This document shows, in pieces, positions 45,945 to 54,665 of a stretch of DNA of 64,000 nucleotides. The notes below the pieces were generated by a model. The model ran no database searches. It worked only from the letters and a program-made list of their open reading frames with translations, and had not been told where the DNA came from. The stretch spans positions 1 through 64,000 of the forward strand of contig JAIBBV010000007.1 in assembly GCA_019694465.1 (NCBI GenBank), written 5' to 3'. This DNA is from Oligoflexia bacterium. Its GTDB lineage: Bacteria; Bdellovibrionota_C; UBA2361; JAFLCA01. A program made the position numbers and the translations under genes. Within the stretch, counting starts at the first letter, position 1. Every line of letters starts with the position of its first letter.

Positions 45945-46053
45945 ACTTCCTCGGCAAGTTGTCAATTTTCTTGGGTCCGATATGGCATCCTATAACGTCG
46001 TCGCGGTGACTGGAAATCCTTCCCAACATAGGGTAGCATCCCCGCCTTGCCAT

Positions 46054-46128
46054 CGGGGTGTAGCTCAGCCTGGCTAGAGCACCAGTTTTGGGAACTGGGG
46101 GCCGTAGGTTCAAATCCTATCACCCCGA
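46054..46128 (+). tRNA. tRNA-Pro (anticodon TGG)
   Basis: 75 nt without encoded CCA. Acceptor CGGGGTG/CACCCCG, anticodon arm CCAGT-TTTGGGA-ACTGG (TGG), T-arm GTAGG-TTCAAAT-CCTAT. A short T-run (GATTTTT) follows directly. Confidence 0.96.
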
Positions 46129-46351
46129 TTTTTGGCTTTCCTCGTTAATCCTGCGCGATCTGGCCTTAGTTTCACCCCAACACACTTTATTAGTAGTAAC
46201 CTATACCTAGGCCACGCCATCCAATGCATATAAGTCTGGTTATTGGGCTTGCGCCAAACAGCGTTTGTTCAATCCCACAGAAATATTTCTCCGTCTTGTA
46301 GGGCGACAAGGGATTAGGAGATCATCGAGCATTACAGGGATTAAGGATTTC

Positions 46352-47182
46352 ATGGCCCGTCGGCGAAAACCAAACGTTACGAAGAAGATTGTCATCATTG
46401 GCTTGGTGTTGATCGCCATTCAAGGCGTGTACTTAGTGGTATTTGGAGGGAAGTCCAAACCGATTGATGTACGCGAAGCGATCACCAAGGCTGTTGATCA
46501 GAAGACTGCACTCTCGGTTGAAGCCAAAGAGCGCGCTAAGATTCAATTAGCGATCACCGATTTCATGACCAAGAACGGACAGCCACCTAAAGCGCTGGAT
46601 GAACTTGTACCAACATATTTTGACATTCTCCCGAACAACCCGACCACGGGGAAGCCATTCAAATACCGCGTCGATGGAATGCACTTCTACGTAGGCGAAG
46701 AAACAGCAGTAGCTGCTGCAACCAGCGTCTCGGGTGAGCCAGGTGTTGCGCCTGTGCCGGGAGAGCCTGCGACTGCCGAAGAGAAACTTGCCCTGTTGGA
46801 ACAGTTGAACGAAAACACCGCCAAGAGCGGATATATTTATGACCCAACTGGGAAACGTGATCCATTTAGGCCGTATGACATAGCGCCAAAGCAAGTTAAC
46901 GACGCCAGCAAAACTCCGCTTGAGCGCTACAACCTAGGCGAACTCAAGCTCACAGCCGTATTGAAAGGCTTTGATGGCCCAACTGCTATCGTTGAGAATG
47001 CGGCTGGAAAAGGCTTCAGCGTCAAGAAAGGGACCAAGATCGGTAACAACGGTGGCGAAGTTGTTGAGATTTTGCCAGACAAGCTTTTGATACTTGAGAC
47101 AGAAATTGATTTTACTGGTGAAAAGAAAACCCGCACACTTGAGCTGCGCCTGCGCACTAAGGATCAGGACAATCCTCGCTAG
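46352..47182 (+). CDS. PilP-like type IV pilus assembly lipoprotein homologue
   Basis: 276 aa. A basic start (MARRRKPNVTKK) leads to a membrane segment (about 14-31) with no lipobox. A central region (about 60-115) reads as a small type II/IV pilin-like piece (FMTKNGQPPKALDELVPTYF, ILPNNPTTGKPFKYRVDG). The C-terminal half (about 165-260) has the PilP pattern YDPTGKRDPFRPYD, PLERYNLGELKLTAVLKG, AIVENAAGKGFSVKKGTKIG and GEVVEILPDKLLILE. PilP links inner-membrane pilus parts to the PilQ secretin. ATG 46352 has AAGGA upstream. Other pil genes are not in the window. Confidence 0.78.
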   Translation: MARRRKPNVTKKIVIIGLVLIAIQGVYLVVFGGKSKPIDVREAITKAVDQKTALSVEAKERAKIQLAITDFMTKNGQPPKALDELVPTYFDILPNNPTTGKPFKYRVDGMHFYVGEETAVAAATSVSGEPGVAPVPGEPATAEEKLALLEQLNENTAKSGYIYDPTGKRDPFRPYDIAPKQVNDASKTPLERYNLGELKLTAVLKGFDGPTAIVENAAGKGFSVKKGTKIGNNGGEVVEILPDKLLILETEIDFTGEKKTRTLELRLRTKDQDNPR

Positions 47183-47223
47183 TTTGAGCATGATTCGGGG
47201 TTAAGCTTCATGCATTCTAAATT

Positions 47224-48747
47224 TTAGGCTGCTGCACAATAGCGTTCCAATCGTTCGAGCGAACGATAATGACAAGCTTCGGCTACGTGTGTCGCTTCAA
47301 TCGCGTTAGCCGCCGCTAGATCAGCGATAGTACGCGCCAGGCGAATAATCCGAGTCAACACGCGTGCTGAGGCGCCGCTCTTGTCAGCAAATTTCATGAG
47401 CAACGCGTTTGCTTGCTCAGATAAACAGGCATTCTGACGCAATTCACCAGCGCTCAGCCAAGCATTCGGCTTGGCTTGCCGGCGCTGCTGGCGGTCCCAA
47501 GCCTGAGCCACTTGGGCACGAACATTTGTCTCCTCCTCTTCTAGCTGCTCAGTGCTACTAGACCCAAGTTCCCGTGGATCGACCCTCTGCATTTCTACAT
47601 GGATATCAATTCGATCCAGAATCGGCTGCGAGAGTTTGCGCAGATAGGCGAAAACTGCGGCGCGCGAACAGCGGCAGCTCTGAGCAACGTCCCCCAACCT
47701 ACCACATGGGCAGGGATTCATGGCTGCCACCAACTGAAAGCGCGCCGGGAGCAAGAGGCTGGCACGAGCTCTAGTAATTCTAACTACTCCACTTTCAAGT
47801 GGGGCACGTAATGCCTCCAGAGCTGATCGACGAAATTCTGGAAATTCATCCAGGAACAGCACACCCAGATGAGCCAATGTGATCTCTCCAGGGCGTGGCA
47901 TAGCTCCACCTCCAACCAAGCCCACATCAGAAACTGTGTGGTGCGGGGCTCGGAACGGGCGCTGCCCAGCCAAAGCTTCACGAAAAGATAGCCCGGCTAC
48001 AGATTGTGAGCGTACTACCTCACGCCGCTCGTGCTGAGAGAGTGGCGGTACTATGCATACAAGCCTTTCCGCCAGCATACTCTTGCCGCAGCCGGGTGGC
48101 CCGATTAGCAGAACGTTATGGGCGCCACTAGCGGCAATAATCATAGCGCGCTTGGCTGCACTTTGGCCTCGTACATCACTAAACCGTAGCGCTGACGCCC
48201 CGGGCTCAGACTCCACAGTGGAGCTTTGTGTAGGCAAACGCCGCCCTCGCAAGTGCTGCACCACCAAACGCAACGATGAAGCAGCCACTACACGCAGCCC
48301 AGAAACAAGTGCTGCTTCGGCAGCATTTTGCTCAGGCACAATAATCTCTTTGACTCCGCGCGCCGCACTATCTATTGCCAGCGCCAAAATGCCGCGCACA
48401 GGTTTAAGCGTTCCATCTAGGGCAAGCTCGCCAAAGAACGCCCTTTCAGCAGTACTCGCCTGCGAAAGCTGCCCAGAAGAAACGAGGACGCCAAGCGCGA
48501 GCGGCAAATCTAATCCAGAACCTTCTTTCTTCACCTCCGCTGGCGCCAGACTCGCCAAGATCCTGTCGGGAACGGCGAAGCCACTAATCCTTAGGGCAGT
48601 GCTGACGCGATCACGCGATTCGCGAATGGCACTATCAGCGAGTCCAATAATTGTAAAGTTAGGCTGCCCGTTTCCAGAATTGACTTCGACGTCGACCGGC
48701 AAGCCCTCTATACCTGAGAGTGTGGCAGAGGCAATCTTACTTAGCAT
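47224..48747 (-). CDS. comM: Mg-chelatase-like AAA+ ATPase ComM (YifB family)
   Basis: 507 aa from ATG 48747. An N-terminal Lon-protease-like (ChlI) domain includes SATLSGIEGLPVDVEVNSGN and GLADSAIRESRDRVSTAL. The AAA+ module has Walker A (LLIGPPGCGKSMLAERL), RPFRAPHHTVSDVGLVGG and LGVLFLDEFPEFRRSALEAL. A C-terminal domain with the conserved SARVLTRIIRLARTIADL follows. ComM is a helicase-type motor that aids branch migration during natural transformation. It fits with the pilus-related genes on either side but is on the opposite strand. Confidence 0.95.
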   Translation of the reverse strand: MLSKIASATLSGIEGLPVDVEVNSGNGQPNFTIIGLADSAIRESRDRVSTALRISGFAVPDRILASLAPAEVKKEGSGLDLPLALGVLVSSGQLSQASTAERAFFGELALDGTLKPVRGILALAIDSAARGVKEIIVPEQNAAEAALVSGLRVVAASSLRLVVQHLRGRRLPTQSSTVESEPGASALRFSDVRGQSAAKRAMIIAASGAHNVLLIGPPGCGKSMLAERLVCIVPPLSQHERREVVRSQSVAGLSFREALAGQRPFRAPHHTVSDVGLVGGGAMPRPGEITLAHLGVLFLDEFPEFRRSALEALRAPLESGVVRITRARASLLLPARFQLVAAMNPCPCGRLGDVAQSCRCSRAAVFAYLRKLSQPILDRIDIHVEMQRVDPRELGSSSTEQLEEEETNVRAQVAQAWDRQQRRQAKPNAWLSAGELRQNACLSEQANALLMKFADKSGASARVLTRIIRLARTIADLAAANAIEATHVAEACHYRSLERLERYCAAA

Positions 48748-48949
48748 ACACATGTATCGTGGGGCCTGGGGAGGTGTTGCCGAAGCTGGCCCGAAAAATG
48801 CTTTATTTCTGGAGGAGGCCAAACACGAAGGTGTGGCCAGCGATAAGCTATGGAAAGCAGGACTATAGTTAGGGCTAATTGAGCCACTCTGGCAAGGTTT
48901 ACCCTAAGCACCGGCAGAATTTGCCGCTCTTCGGAAAAGAGAAACTAGC

Positions 48950-49729
48950 ATGCTTAATATCGATTCATCAGAGATCTGGCGCACTATTCCACCAGAAGAA
49001 AAAATCGATCTCTTAAATCGCGCCCACTCGAAGGGCATATTTGCCGCTAGTCTCACTATACTTATCTGCTCTACAATCGCGGTAAGCTTAAAGCTTAGCT
49101 GGTTTATGTGGGGCGCCTTCCTAACCTCACCTCTTATATTCCAATTTGCTGCTGGCAAAGCCTGGCGCGATCTTCGGCCACGCCTGGTATTGGAATACTT
49201 GGCAGCCCGCTCTGCGGCACGCCGTTATGCCTTCGCCAACAAGTCTAAAGACTTAGCGCTTACTATGATGTTCCGTGGAGATTTTGAAGAAGTTTATGAA
49301 GACGGTGACCCGCAAGCGGCTCTAGAGGCGGCGATTGCCGGCAACAATCAAAGCGCTTCATGGATCGCGCTCTTCACCGATGCAGTGGTAGTAATGTCTG
49401 AGCACCCAGGCGGCGCACGATGCCAGTTAGCCAGCATTCTAAATGATCGCTTGGAAGTTGAGGGCGTCGGCAAGGGTGACTCTGACTACAGCCGTTCTCG
49501 TGAAGTAATTATCACGCTGCTACCGAAGAAAGACTCAGGTTTGAAAAGCGGGCGCCGCTTCAGGATAAGAAGTCAGCATCCGGCAGCGCTTGTGGTTTTT
49601 GAAAAGCGCCTAAAATCTGACCTCGAGGCGTCCAAACAATTACAGCTGACACAACTCGCTGCGCCTGAGCTTCCACCACCGGCCGAGGACGATTTTATGC
49701 CGATGGATGAAGACTCAAGCATGAGTTAG
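48950..49729 (+). CDS. Membrane protein of unknown function
   Basis: 259 aa. Two close hydrophobic segments (about 30-48 and 51-68) form a hairpin near the N-terminus. The rest is soluble, with a segment RSREVIITLLPKKDSGLKSG near 183 and an acidic Pro/Met-rich C-terminus (PPPAEDDFMPMDEDSSMS). No family is recognised. It is divergent from comM and 186 bp before the AMIN gene on the same strand. Confidence 0.75.
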   Translation: MLNIDSSEIWRTIPPEEKIDLLNRAHSKGIFAASLTILICSTIAVSLKLSWFMWGAFLTSPLIFQFAAGKAWRDLRPRLVLEYLAARSAARRYAFANKSKDLALTMMFRGDFEEVYEDGDPQAALEAAIAGNNQSASWIALFTDAVVVMSEHPGGARCQLASILNDRLEVEGVGKGDSDYSRSREVIITLLPKKDSGLKSGRRFRIRSQHPAALVVFEKRLKSDLEASKQLQLTQLAAPELPPPAEDDFMPMDEDSSMS

Positions 49730-49915
49730 CTCAGCCCTTTCGCCCTTAGACCAAATCCCATAGGCTACGAGCAGGTAATCAAGTGATGCGTATCGCTTCA
49801 CTCACAATACTAGACGCCCTTTTAAATAGGTTCTCTGTTACGGACTCTAATACGGTGCACGTATGCCTTCTTTATCCCTTTACAAGCATTTGAGCGCTGC
49901 GCGATCATAAAAGCG

Positions 49916-51025
49916 ATGAAACTTGGGTACCAAAATAACAGTCCGCATATGAGACGCTTGTTGGAAGCAGCACGGCAAAATCTAACGGCCACACTACTAC
50001 TCTGCGTTACTTGGGCAGGTTTGACGAACTTGGCCATGGCCGCGCCGCAGACCTTAGACATACAAGGGATGAAGGTAAGTGTGGATGCAGCTAGCAACGC
50101 TGCGCTACTCATTCAGATCCCGATCCCGACTGGTGCCAAGGCACAAACTCTCTCATTGGAAAGTCCTGCCCGATTAGTAGTGGATGTTACAGGCATCAGC
50201 AAGAAGTTTCGCTCAGAATCGCGGCCGTTCAGCTCTGGCGCGCTAAGTGCTGTGCGTTTGGGCGCACACCCTGACAAAGTGCGTTTGGTGTTTGATTTTA
50301 CCTCTGCCTCAATTTCGACCACAGAAAAGCAAGTTAAAAACGTTCTAAATATTACTGTTCGCACAACAGACGCAAGCGAAGCTAACCTGCCTGCGCCAAC
50401 ACCCCTGCCGAGCTCACCAGCGGCAACTCCTACCAGTGAACCTCAGTTGCCTCAACCATCCAAGTTAAGCCCAATACCCAAAGCTACCGAAGTACCTATT
50501 AACACCAGTACACCGACTAAAGTTCCGACAACGGCGCCAACGGCCACTCCAACTAGCGTACCGAACACACCGACACCAGCAGCGACCCCTACACCTATTT
50601 CGATTGCACCTACAGCAACACCATTTATCGCAAAGACTAAGATTCCTGCAGTGGTCGAACCAACCAAGGCTGACAATGTCGCCGCTAGTGTTACAACAAG
50701 TGGTCTGAGAGTTTCTGGCTTGTCATTTGACTACGCCGAACCAGATCGTGTGCCAGTTCTCAAAGTTGAGCTATCTAGCAAACTAGAGTTTAGGCTCAGC
50801 AAAAAGGACGATAAGACCTTCAAGATTGCCATTCCAAACTGCCGAATTGCATCAAAGTCACTCTCCCTGCCTATTTTTCCACCTCAAGACTTTGTAGGCT
50901 TAACCTTCGCCATGGCCCAACAGTTTGGGGATGATGTTGAGATCACGATTGGAGTCGAACGTGGCATACGCGTATCTGCACTTCCCCGCGATAACCAAAT
51001 TTGGGTGCGGTCGCTGAATCGCTAA
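49916..51025 (+). CDS. AMIN-domain protein with long Thr/Pro linker
   Basis: 369 aa. A signal peptide ends near LAMAAPQ. The first AMIN domain (about 46-150) has ALLIQIPIPTGAKAQTLSLE, SPARLVVDVTGISKKF and GAHPDKVRLVFDFTSA. A Thr/Pro/Ser-rich linker (about 155-255) follows, then a second beta domain (about 262-369: RVSGLSFDYAEPDRVPVLKV). AMIN domains target envelope machines such as PilQ or AmiC to peptidoglycan. There is no secretin domain, so this is not PilQ itself. The start may be ATG 49916 or 49949; neither has a good SD. Confidence 0.8.
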   Translation: MKLGYQNNSPHMRRLLEAARQNLTATLLLCVTWAGLTNLAMAAPQTLDIQGMKVSVDAASNAALLIQIPIPTGAKAQTLSLESPARLVVDVTGISKKFRSESRPFSSGALSAVRLGAHPDKVRLVFDFTSASISTTEKQVKNVLNITVRTTDASEANLPAPTPLPSSPAATPTSEPQLPQPSKLSPIPKATEVPINTSTPTKVPTTAPTATPTSVPNTPTPAATPTPISIAPTATPFIAKTKIPAVVEPTKADNVAASVTTSGLRVSGLSFDYAEPDRVPVLKVELSSKLEFRLSKKDDKTFKIAIPNCRIASKSLSLPIFPPQDFVGLTFAMAQQFGDDVEITIGVERGIRVSALPRDNQIWVRSLNR

Positions 51026-51038
51026 CCCAAGCTGTCAG

Positions 51039-51323
51039 TTAGTCTTTATGAGTACGAGACTGACTTGGACTGCTCAATTCTTTGAGTCTTGCACGCACTG
51101 CCATCTTCGCCGCCAGAATTCCAGCAGCCTGTCCGTCCTCATACATGAAATCAGGGTTCCCAATCAGCTCTGGAAAATTATCTGGATTAAGAACATCCTC
51201 GGTCGTCAGCTCTGGACGAACGCGTTGGGCTGCAACATGCGCGCGCCGACATTGTTGTTGGTGCACATTATCCAGCACACTCTCGATCTCACCAAGCACT
51301 GCCTCAACCGTTTTGGCGTCCAT
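51039..51323 (-). CDS. Small soluble protein of unknown function
   Basis: 94 aa, helical, no signal or membrane segment (KTVEAVLGEIESVLDNVHQQ at the start). No family is recognised. It is the last of three close minus-strand genes (52200 to 51039), 11 bp after the previous one. Confidence 0.55.
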   Translation of the reverse strand: MDAKTVEAVLGEIESVLDNVHQQQCRRAHVAAQRVRPELTTEDVLNPDNFPELIGNPDFMYEDGQAAGILAAKMAVRARLKELSSPSQSRTHKD

Positions 51324-51334
51324 CTCTGCTCCCC

Positions 51335-51913
51335 TTAAGAGGATTTATGTTTCGTTGCATAGCGCAGCGCTGCTTCAGCCGATTGGCTACGTCGCCCAGC
51401 TGGGATTCCCTCCAGAACCGCTGCAGCCTCTTGCGGACGTTGCAGCGCAAGCAAAACAGCAGCCATCTCCTCGCGCGCCTCTGTTTCCCAAACCCCTTCA
51501 AACGGCACCAAATTCAAAGCTTGTAGCGCTGTTTCAAGCTGGCCGCGCTGTAAGTAGCAGCGCCCCAAAACTAATTGAGTATAGGCCCGATCCTCCGGCC
51601 TTCGTAGCAAGACTAGCGCAGCCTGTGCCGAGGCGTAGGCTGTCGATACATCGCGCCGAGCAAGTGCCAATCGGGCAAGCATTAAGTGCCCCCGACCCCA
51701 GAACGGCACGCGCCGGAGAATTCTACGCAATGTGTCTAGCTTCCAGTCGTTTTCCCGCTCGCTCAAAACAGCTTGAAAGTCGGGGGCGAATTTGGCGCCA
51801 ACCTGTTGCGCCTCACTTTGATGCTGCAAGTGCACTCGAAATAGTAGACCACGCCACCACCATTCGAGGTTGGCGCTAAGGCAGTAAAAACTTAAGGAAA
51901 GCGGTCTCGACAA
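51335..51913 (-). CDS. TPR-like protein
   Basis: 192 aa starting at TTG 51913. Helical repeats spaced by about 34 residues (GHLMLARLALARRDVSTAYA; AYTQLVLGRCYLQRGQLETA; AREEMAAVLLALQRPQEAAA) match tetratricopeptide repeats, which mediate protein binding. The N-terminus (LEWWWRGLLF) may be a partial membrane anchor. Second gene of the 52200-51039 unit, 8 bp after its neighbour. Confidence 0.65.
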   Translation of the reverse strand: MSRPLSLSFYCLSANLEWWWRGLLFRVHLQHQSEAQQVGAKFAPDFQAVLSERENDWKLDTLRRILRRVPFWGRGHLMLARLALARRDVSTAYASAQAALVLLRRPEDRAYTQLVLGRCYLQRGQLETALQALNLVPFEGVWETEAREEMAAVLLALQRPQEAAAVLEGIPAGRRSQSAEAALRYATKHKSS

Positions 51914-51921
51914 GCGTAAGA

Positions 51922-52200
51922 TTAATGATGATCCTCGGCGCTCGTAGCATCCGAGGCATTCTGGTGCATGAAAGGAAGAGTCTGCCGTGTGTCAGTAACA
52001 CGGCCCGGTAAACTGGCCTGAGCTCCACGCAACTCATGCAGTGTTTGACCCAGGACTTTATCGCGAGTCGATGTGGACAACCCATCATCAGCAGCCTTAA
52101 GCACCAAACAAAATACCACAGCTAATAGGCCCATGCCGAAAAACCAGCGGTATCCATCACTTTCAATCTTATGGGTATCTTGCGTGTGTCCAGAACTCAT
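51922..52200 (-). CDS. Small single-span membrane protein of unknown function
   Basis: 92 aa with one membrane span (about 19-36, WFFGMGLLAVVFCLVLKAA). The tail is rich in His, Asp and Ser. AAGGGAAAG precedes ATG 52200. First gene of the three-gene unit, with a strongly structured region 83 bp upstream. Confidence 0.65.
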   Translation of the reverse strand: MSSGHTQDTHKIESDGYRWFFGMGLLAVVFCLVLKAADDGLSTSTRDKVLGQTLHELRGAQASLPGRVTDTRQTLPFMHQNASDATSAEDHH

Positions 52201-52506
52201 GTCTTTCCCTTAAAAGTTGTCTTTAGCTGAGACTGCCCCAACTTAAAATGTGCGCCTTAGCGCCAAAAAGTACAGGCTTAACTGCCAAGGCCCCCCAATA
52301 TTAAGCGCCTGACTGAGATGGATCAAGGCATGTTAAGATCCAGGCGCTACCTTGGCATGATTGCGTTTTGTAGCCTAACCTGTGTATGCTGCGTCCCCCC
52401 TGCGCTAGGGGCAGAGATAAATATATAGTTATAACAGCTAGTTATTGAATTATTAACGAGTCTACCACTACGATAGAGACATCCAAATTAGCAGAGGAAC
52501 AGTCAT
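52201..52506. other. Divergent region before dcd containing nested hairpins
   Basis: 306 bp with no gene. Three concentric stems lie at 52283-52357 and a second GC hairpin at about 52388-52413. An AT-rich stretch with -10-like sequences (TATAGT, TATAAC) at about 52420-52440 may be the dcd promoter, which would place the hairpins upstream of the dcd transcript or in the leader of the leftward operon. Confidence 0.5.
52283..52357. repeat. Nested inverted repeat / candidate structured RNA
   Basis: TGCCAAGG (52283-52290) pairs with CCTTGGCA (52350-52357). Inside, GCGCCTG (52305-52311) pairs with CAGGCGC (52341-52347), and inside again GATC (52321-52324) pairs with GATC (52337-52340). All pairs are perfect, giving 19 bp of concentric helix interrupted by internal loops. 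Confidence 0.75.
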
Positions 52507-53067
52507 ATGATGCTTTCAAATGAAGATATACGCAGAGCCATCAAGGCTGGGCATTTAGTGATCGACCCCTTCCGCGATGAATTTGTACGCGCCGCTGGTA
52601 TCACGCTACACCTAGGCAAGCATCTACTAAAACCTCATCCAGGCACTGTGGTCGATCTAAAAAAGAAGGTAATGCCTGAGCATAAAGAAATTATTATTGA
52701 AGACGAAAAACCTTATGAACTTCACCCGGGCGAATTTGTGCTCGGCCATACCTACCAAACAGTCACAGTTGGTCAGTCGCTAGGTTTTTTTATTGAAGGT
52801 CGCAGTACGCTGGCTCGGCTCGGTCTGACAATTGTACAGACCGCAATGATGGTTTACCCAGGGCACCGCGCCAGAACAGTCACACTGGAACTAGCCAACC
52901 ACGGCCCCAACTCGATAATGCTTTATCCAAAGATGAAGATTGCACGCGCGGCTGTGTTTGAGCTGCGTACACCAAGTTCTGTGCAATATGACGACACCGG
53001 CAAGTATCGTTCGCAGACTTTAGTTGGTGCTCCAATCTTCGAAAACGAATTCTTTGAAGACGAATAA
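52507..53067 (+). CDS. dcd: dCTP deaminase family protein
   Basis: 186 aa. It removes ammonia from dCTP to give dUTP for thymidylate synthesis. The family motifs GRSTLARLGLTIVQTA (about 98-113; Ser and Arg of the active site) and YPGHRARTVTLELANHGPNS (about 117-136; catalytic Glu128) are present, as is the C-terminal KYRSQTLVGAP. A bifunctional deaminase/dUTPase cannot be excluded by eye. GAGGAAC precedes ATG 52507. It is convergent with the AlaX-like gene, 44 bp away. Confidence 0.9.
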   Translation: MMLSNEDIRRAIKAGHLVIDPFRDEFVRAAGITLHLGKHLLKPHPGTVVDLKKKVMPEHKEIIIEDEKPYELHPGEFVLGHTYQTVTVGQSLGFFIEGRSTLARLGLTIVQTAMMVYPGHRARTVTLELANHGPNSIMLYPKMKIARAAVFELRTPSSVQYDDTGKYRSQTLVGAPIFENEFFEDE

Positions 53068-53111
53068 ATCTCCTTCCCTCTTGGATAGGATCAACTGGCA
53101 TTTGCTTTAGA

Positions 53112-53843
53112 TCAAGGCGACGTTACTAAAGTGACGTGCCGGCCCGCCGTATCATCACGAATGGAGGCGATACTCACAGCCCCCACTTCTGCTAGGGATT
53201 TCACATGTGTGCCGCCGCAGGCGTTAGCATCAAGTCGATCAATCACAATTAGCCTAACCTTACCTTTCAGCGAGCCTGATGCCACTGTCGGGCGATATAA
53301 TTCTCCAAACTTCTTAATCGCTTCCTCCTCAGACTCGACTGACTCGCTGTAGATCTTGCGGTCCTCTTTGATTATCTGGGAGAGCGCGGACAGCGCTTGG
53401 TTAATTTCCTGCTCTGCCAAAGACGATGTTGTGGGATAGAGCACCGTACAACTGGTGGCGTCCTTAGCGATTTGCATACCGCCGGTAAGAATCGTTGCAC
53501 GCACAAGACGCAATGTCCCTGCTAGCGCATGCTGAGCTGAATGCAAGCGCATGATGCCCTTGCGACGCTGCCAATCCAACACGCAATGCACCTTTTGTCC
53601 CTTGCTGATGGGAGCCTGTGGGGCAATTGCATAGCCAGTATTCCCCTTTTCCTTCACGATCTTCAGCAGCGGATAGTCTTGGCCGTCTACCTGCAAACTT
53701 CCAAAGTCCATCGGCTGGCCCCCTCCCTCCACAAATAAGGCTTCGCGGCAAAAGACTATAGTAGCCTCAGGCGTGCTGAGCACACGGTCTACAATCGTAT
53801 CACACTCACGCAGGTAGGGATCTGAACGATAAAGCGGGATCAT
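53112..53843 (-). CDS. Alanyl-tRNA editing protein, AlaX-like
   Basis: 244 aa from ATG 53843. It is a stand-alone homologue of the AlaRS editing domain. Zinc/catalytic motifs are HSAQH (about 105-109, the HxxxH motif) and NACGGTHVKSLAEVGAV (about 207-223). The N-terminal barrel has FCREALFVEGGGQPMDFGSL. It should hydrolyse mischarged Ser- or Gly-tRNA(Ala). An in-frame start 9 codons earlier exists; neither has a strong SD, and the later one fits family N-termini better. Confidence 0.88.
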   Translation of the reverse strand: MIPLYRSDPYLRECDTIVDRVLSTPEATIVFCREALFVEGGGQPMDFGSLQVDGQDYPLLKIVKEKGNTGYAIAPQAPISKGQKVHCVLDWQRRKGIMRLHSAQHALAGTLRLVRATILTGGMQIAKDATSCTVLYPTTSSLAEQEINQALSALSQIIKEDRKIYSESVESEEEAIKKFGELYRPTVASGSLKGKVRLIVIDRLDANACGGTHVKSLAEVGAVSIASIRDDTAGRHVTLVTSP

Positions 53844-53997
53844 CTTGTAAGTATACCTAGAATAGGTCATTTACATTAGAGCTCGTATCAAAAATACCTT
53901 AGGCGAACTTAACGGGCTCGTGTTGCTAGCAAAGTGGAGCAATCCGCATCATTTTGTCACGCATTCGGCGAGTTGTAACTAAATAAGAAATTCGTAA

Positions 53998-54594
53998 ATG
54001 ACGGATAATAAGCAATCAACTCCCAATCGCTTACAAGCGAACGTGTCGCAGGTTTCAATGGCAGGGCTTTTAATTTGTGCCCTGCTTGTCTGCGTCTTGC
54101 GCCTCCTGGGCCGCACCTGGTGGTGCAGCTGCGGGGAGTTAGCTGTGTGGGCCTGGGACGTAAACAGTCGTCACAATTCCCAGCATATTGTGGACTGGTA
54201 CTCCTTCTCGCATGTGTTGCACGGCGTTATATTTTACTGGCTTTTATGGCTCCTATTTAGAGGCAAGTCCTTAGCACTGCGTCTTTTAGCAGCTATGGCA
54301 ATTGAGGCGAGCTGGGAAATAGCCGAGAACTCCCCGTTTATTATCGAGCGATACCGCTCTGCGACCATTGCCTTAAACTACTATGGAGACTCAATCCTCA
54401 ATTCGCTGAGCGATGTTGGCATGTGCTGCTTTGGATTTTACCTGGCTGCACGCTTATCAGTGCGTACAAGCATCATATTGTTTGTTGCGGTTGAGTTATT
54501 CCTTCTGGTGATGATTCGGGACAACTTAACGCTTAATGTGCTGATGCTGCTATGGCCAATCGACTCTATAAAGGCTTGGCAAAGCATGAGCTGA
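53998..54594 (+). CDS. UPF0314/DUF2585 family membrane protein
   Basis: 198 aa with about five hydrophobic segments. The family motifs are clear: WYSFSHVLHGVIFYWLLWLL (about 62-81) and IEASWEIAENSPFIIERYRS (about 101-120), followed by ALNYYGDSILNSLSDV. Function is unknown for the whole family, which is best known from alphaproteobacteria. Monocistronic, convergent with purF. Confidence 0.85.
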   Translation: MTDNKQSTPNRLQANVSQVSMAGLLICALLVCVLRLLGRTWWCSCGELAVWAWDVNSRHNSQHIVDWYSFSHVLHGVIFYWLLWLLFRGKSLALRLLAAMAIEASWEIAENSPFIIERYRSATIALNYYGDSILNSLSDVGMCCFGFYLAARLSVRTSIILFVAVELFLLVMIRDNLTLNVLMLLWPIDSIKAWQSMS

Positions 54595-54665
54595 ATGACA
54601 ACAGAAAATACCCGATACGGTTAAAACCGTAATTGAATACAACCTGGCATCACGCCCCGACCTTA

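Noticed and set aside
48053-48868. 271-codon frame on the plus strand
   Set aside because: Lies antisense to comM, whose protein is strongly conserved; low-complexity Ser/Ala/Arg content typical of a shadow frame.
49916-51025. PilQ secretin
   Set aside because: An AMIN domain is present but the protein ends without the secretin pore domain.
51082-51879. 265-codon frame on the plus strand
   Set aside because: Antisense across two plausible minus-strand genes with good spacing; Arg/Ser/Pro/Ala-rich shadow composition and no ribosome site.
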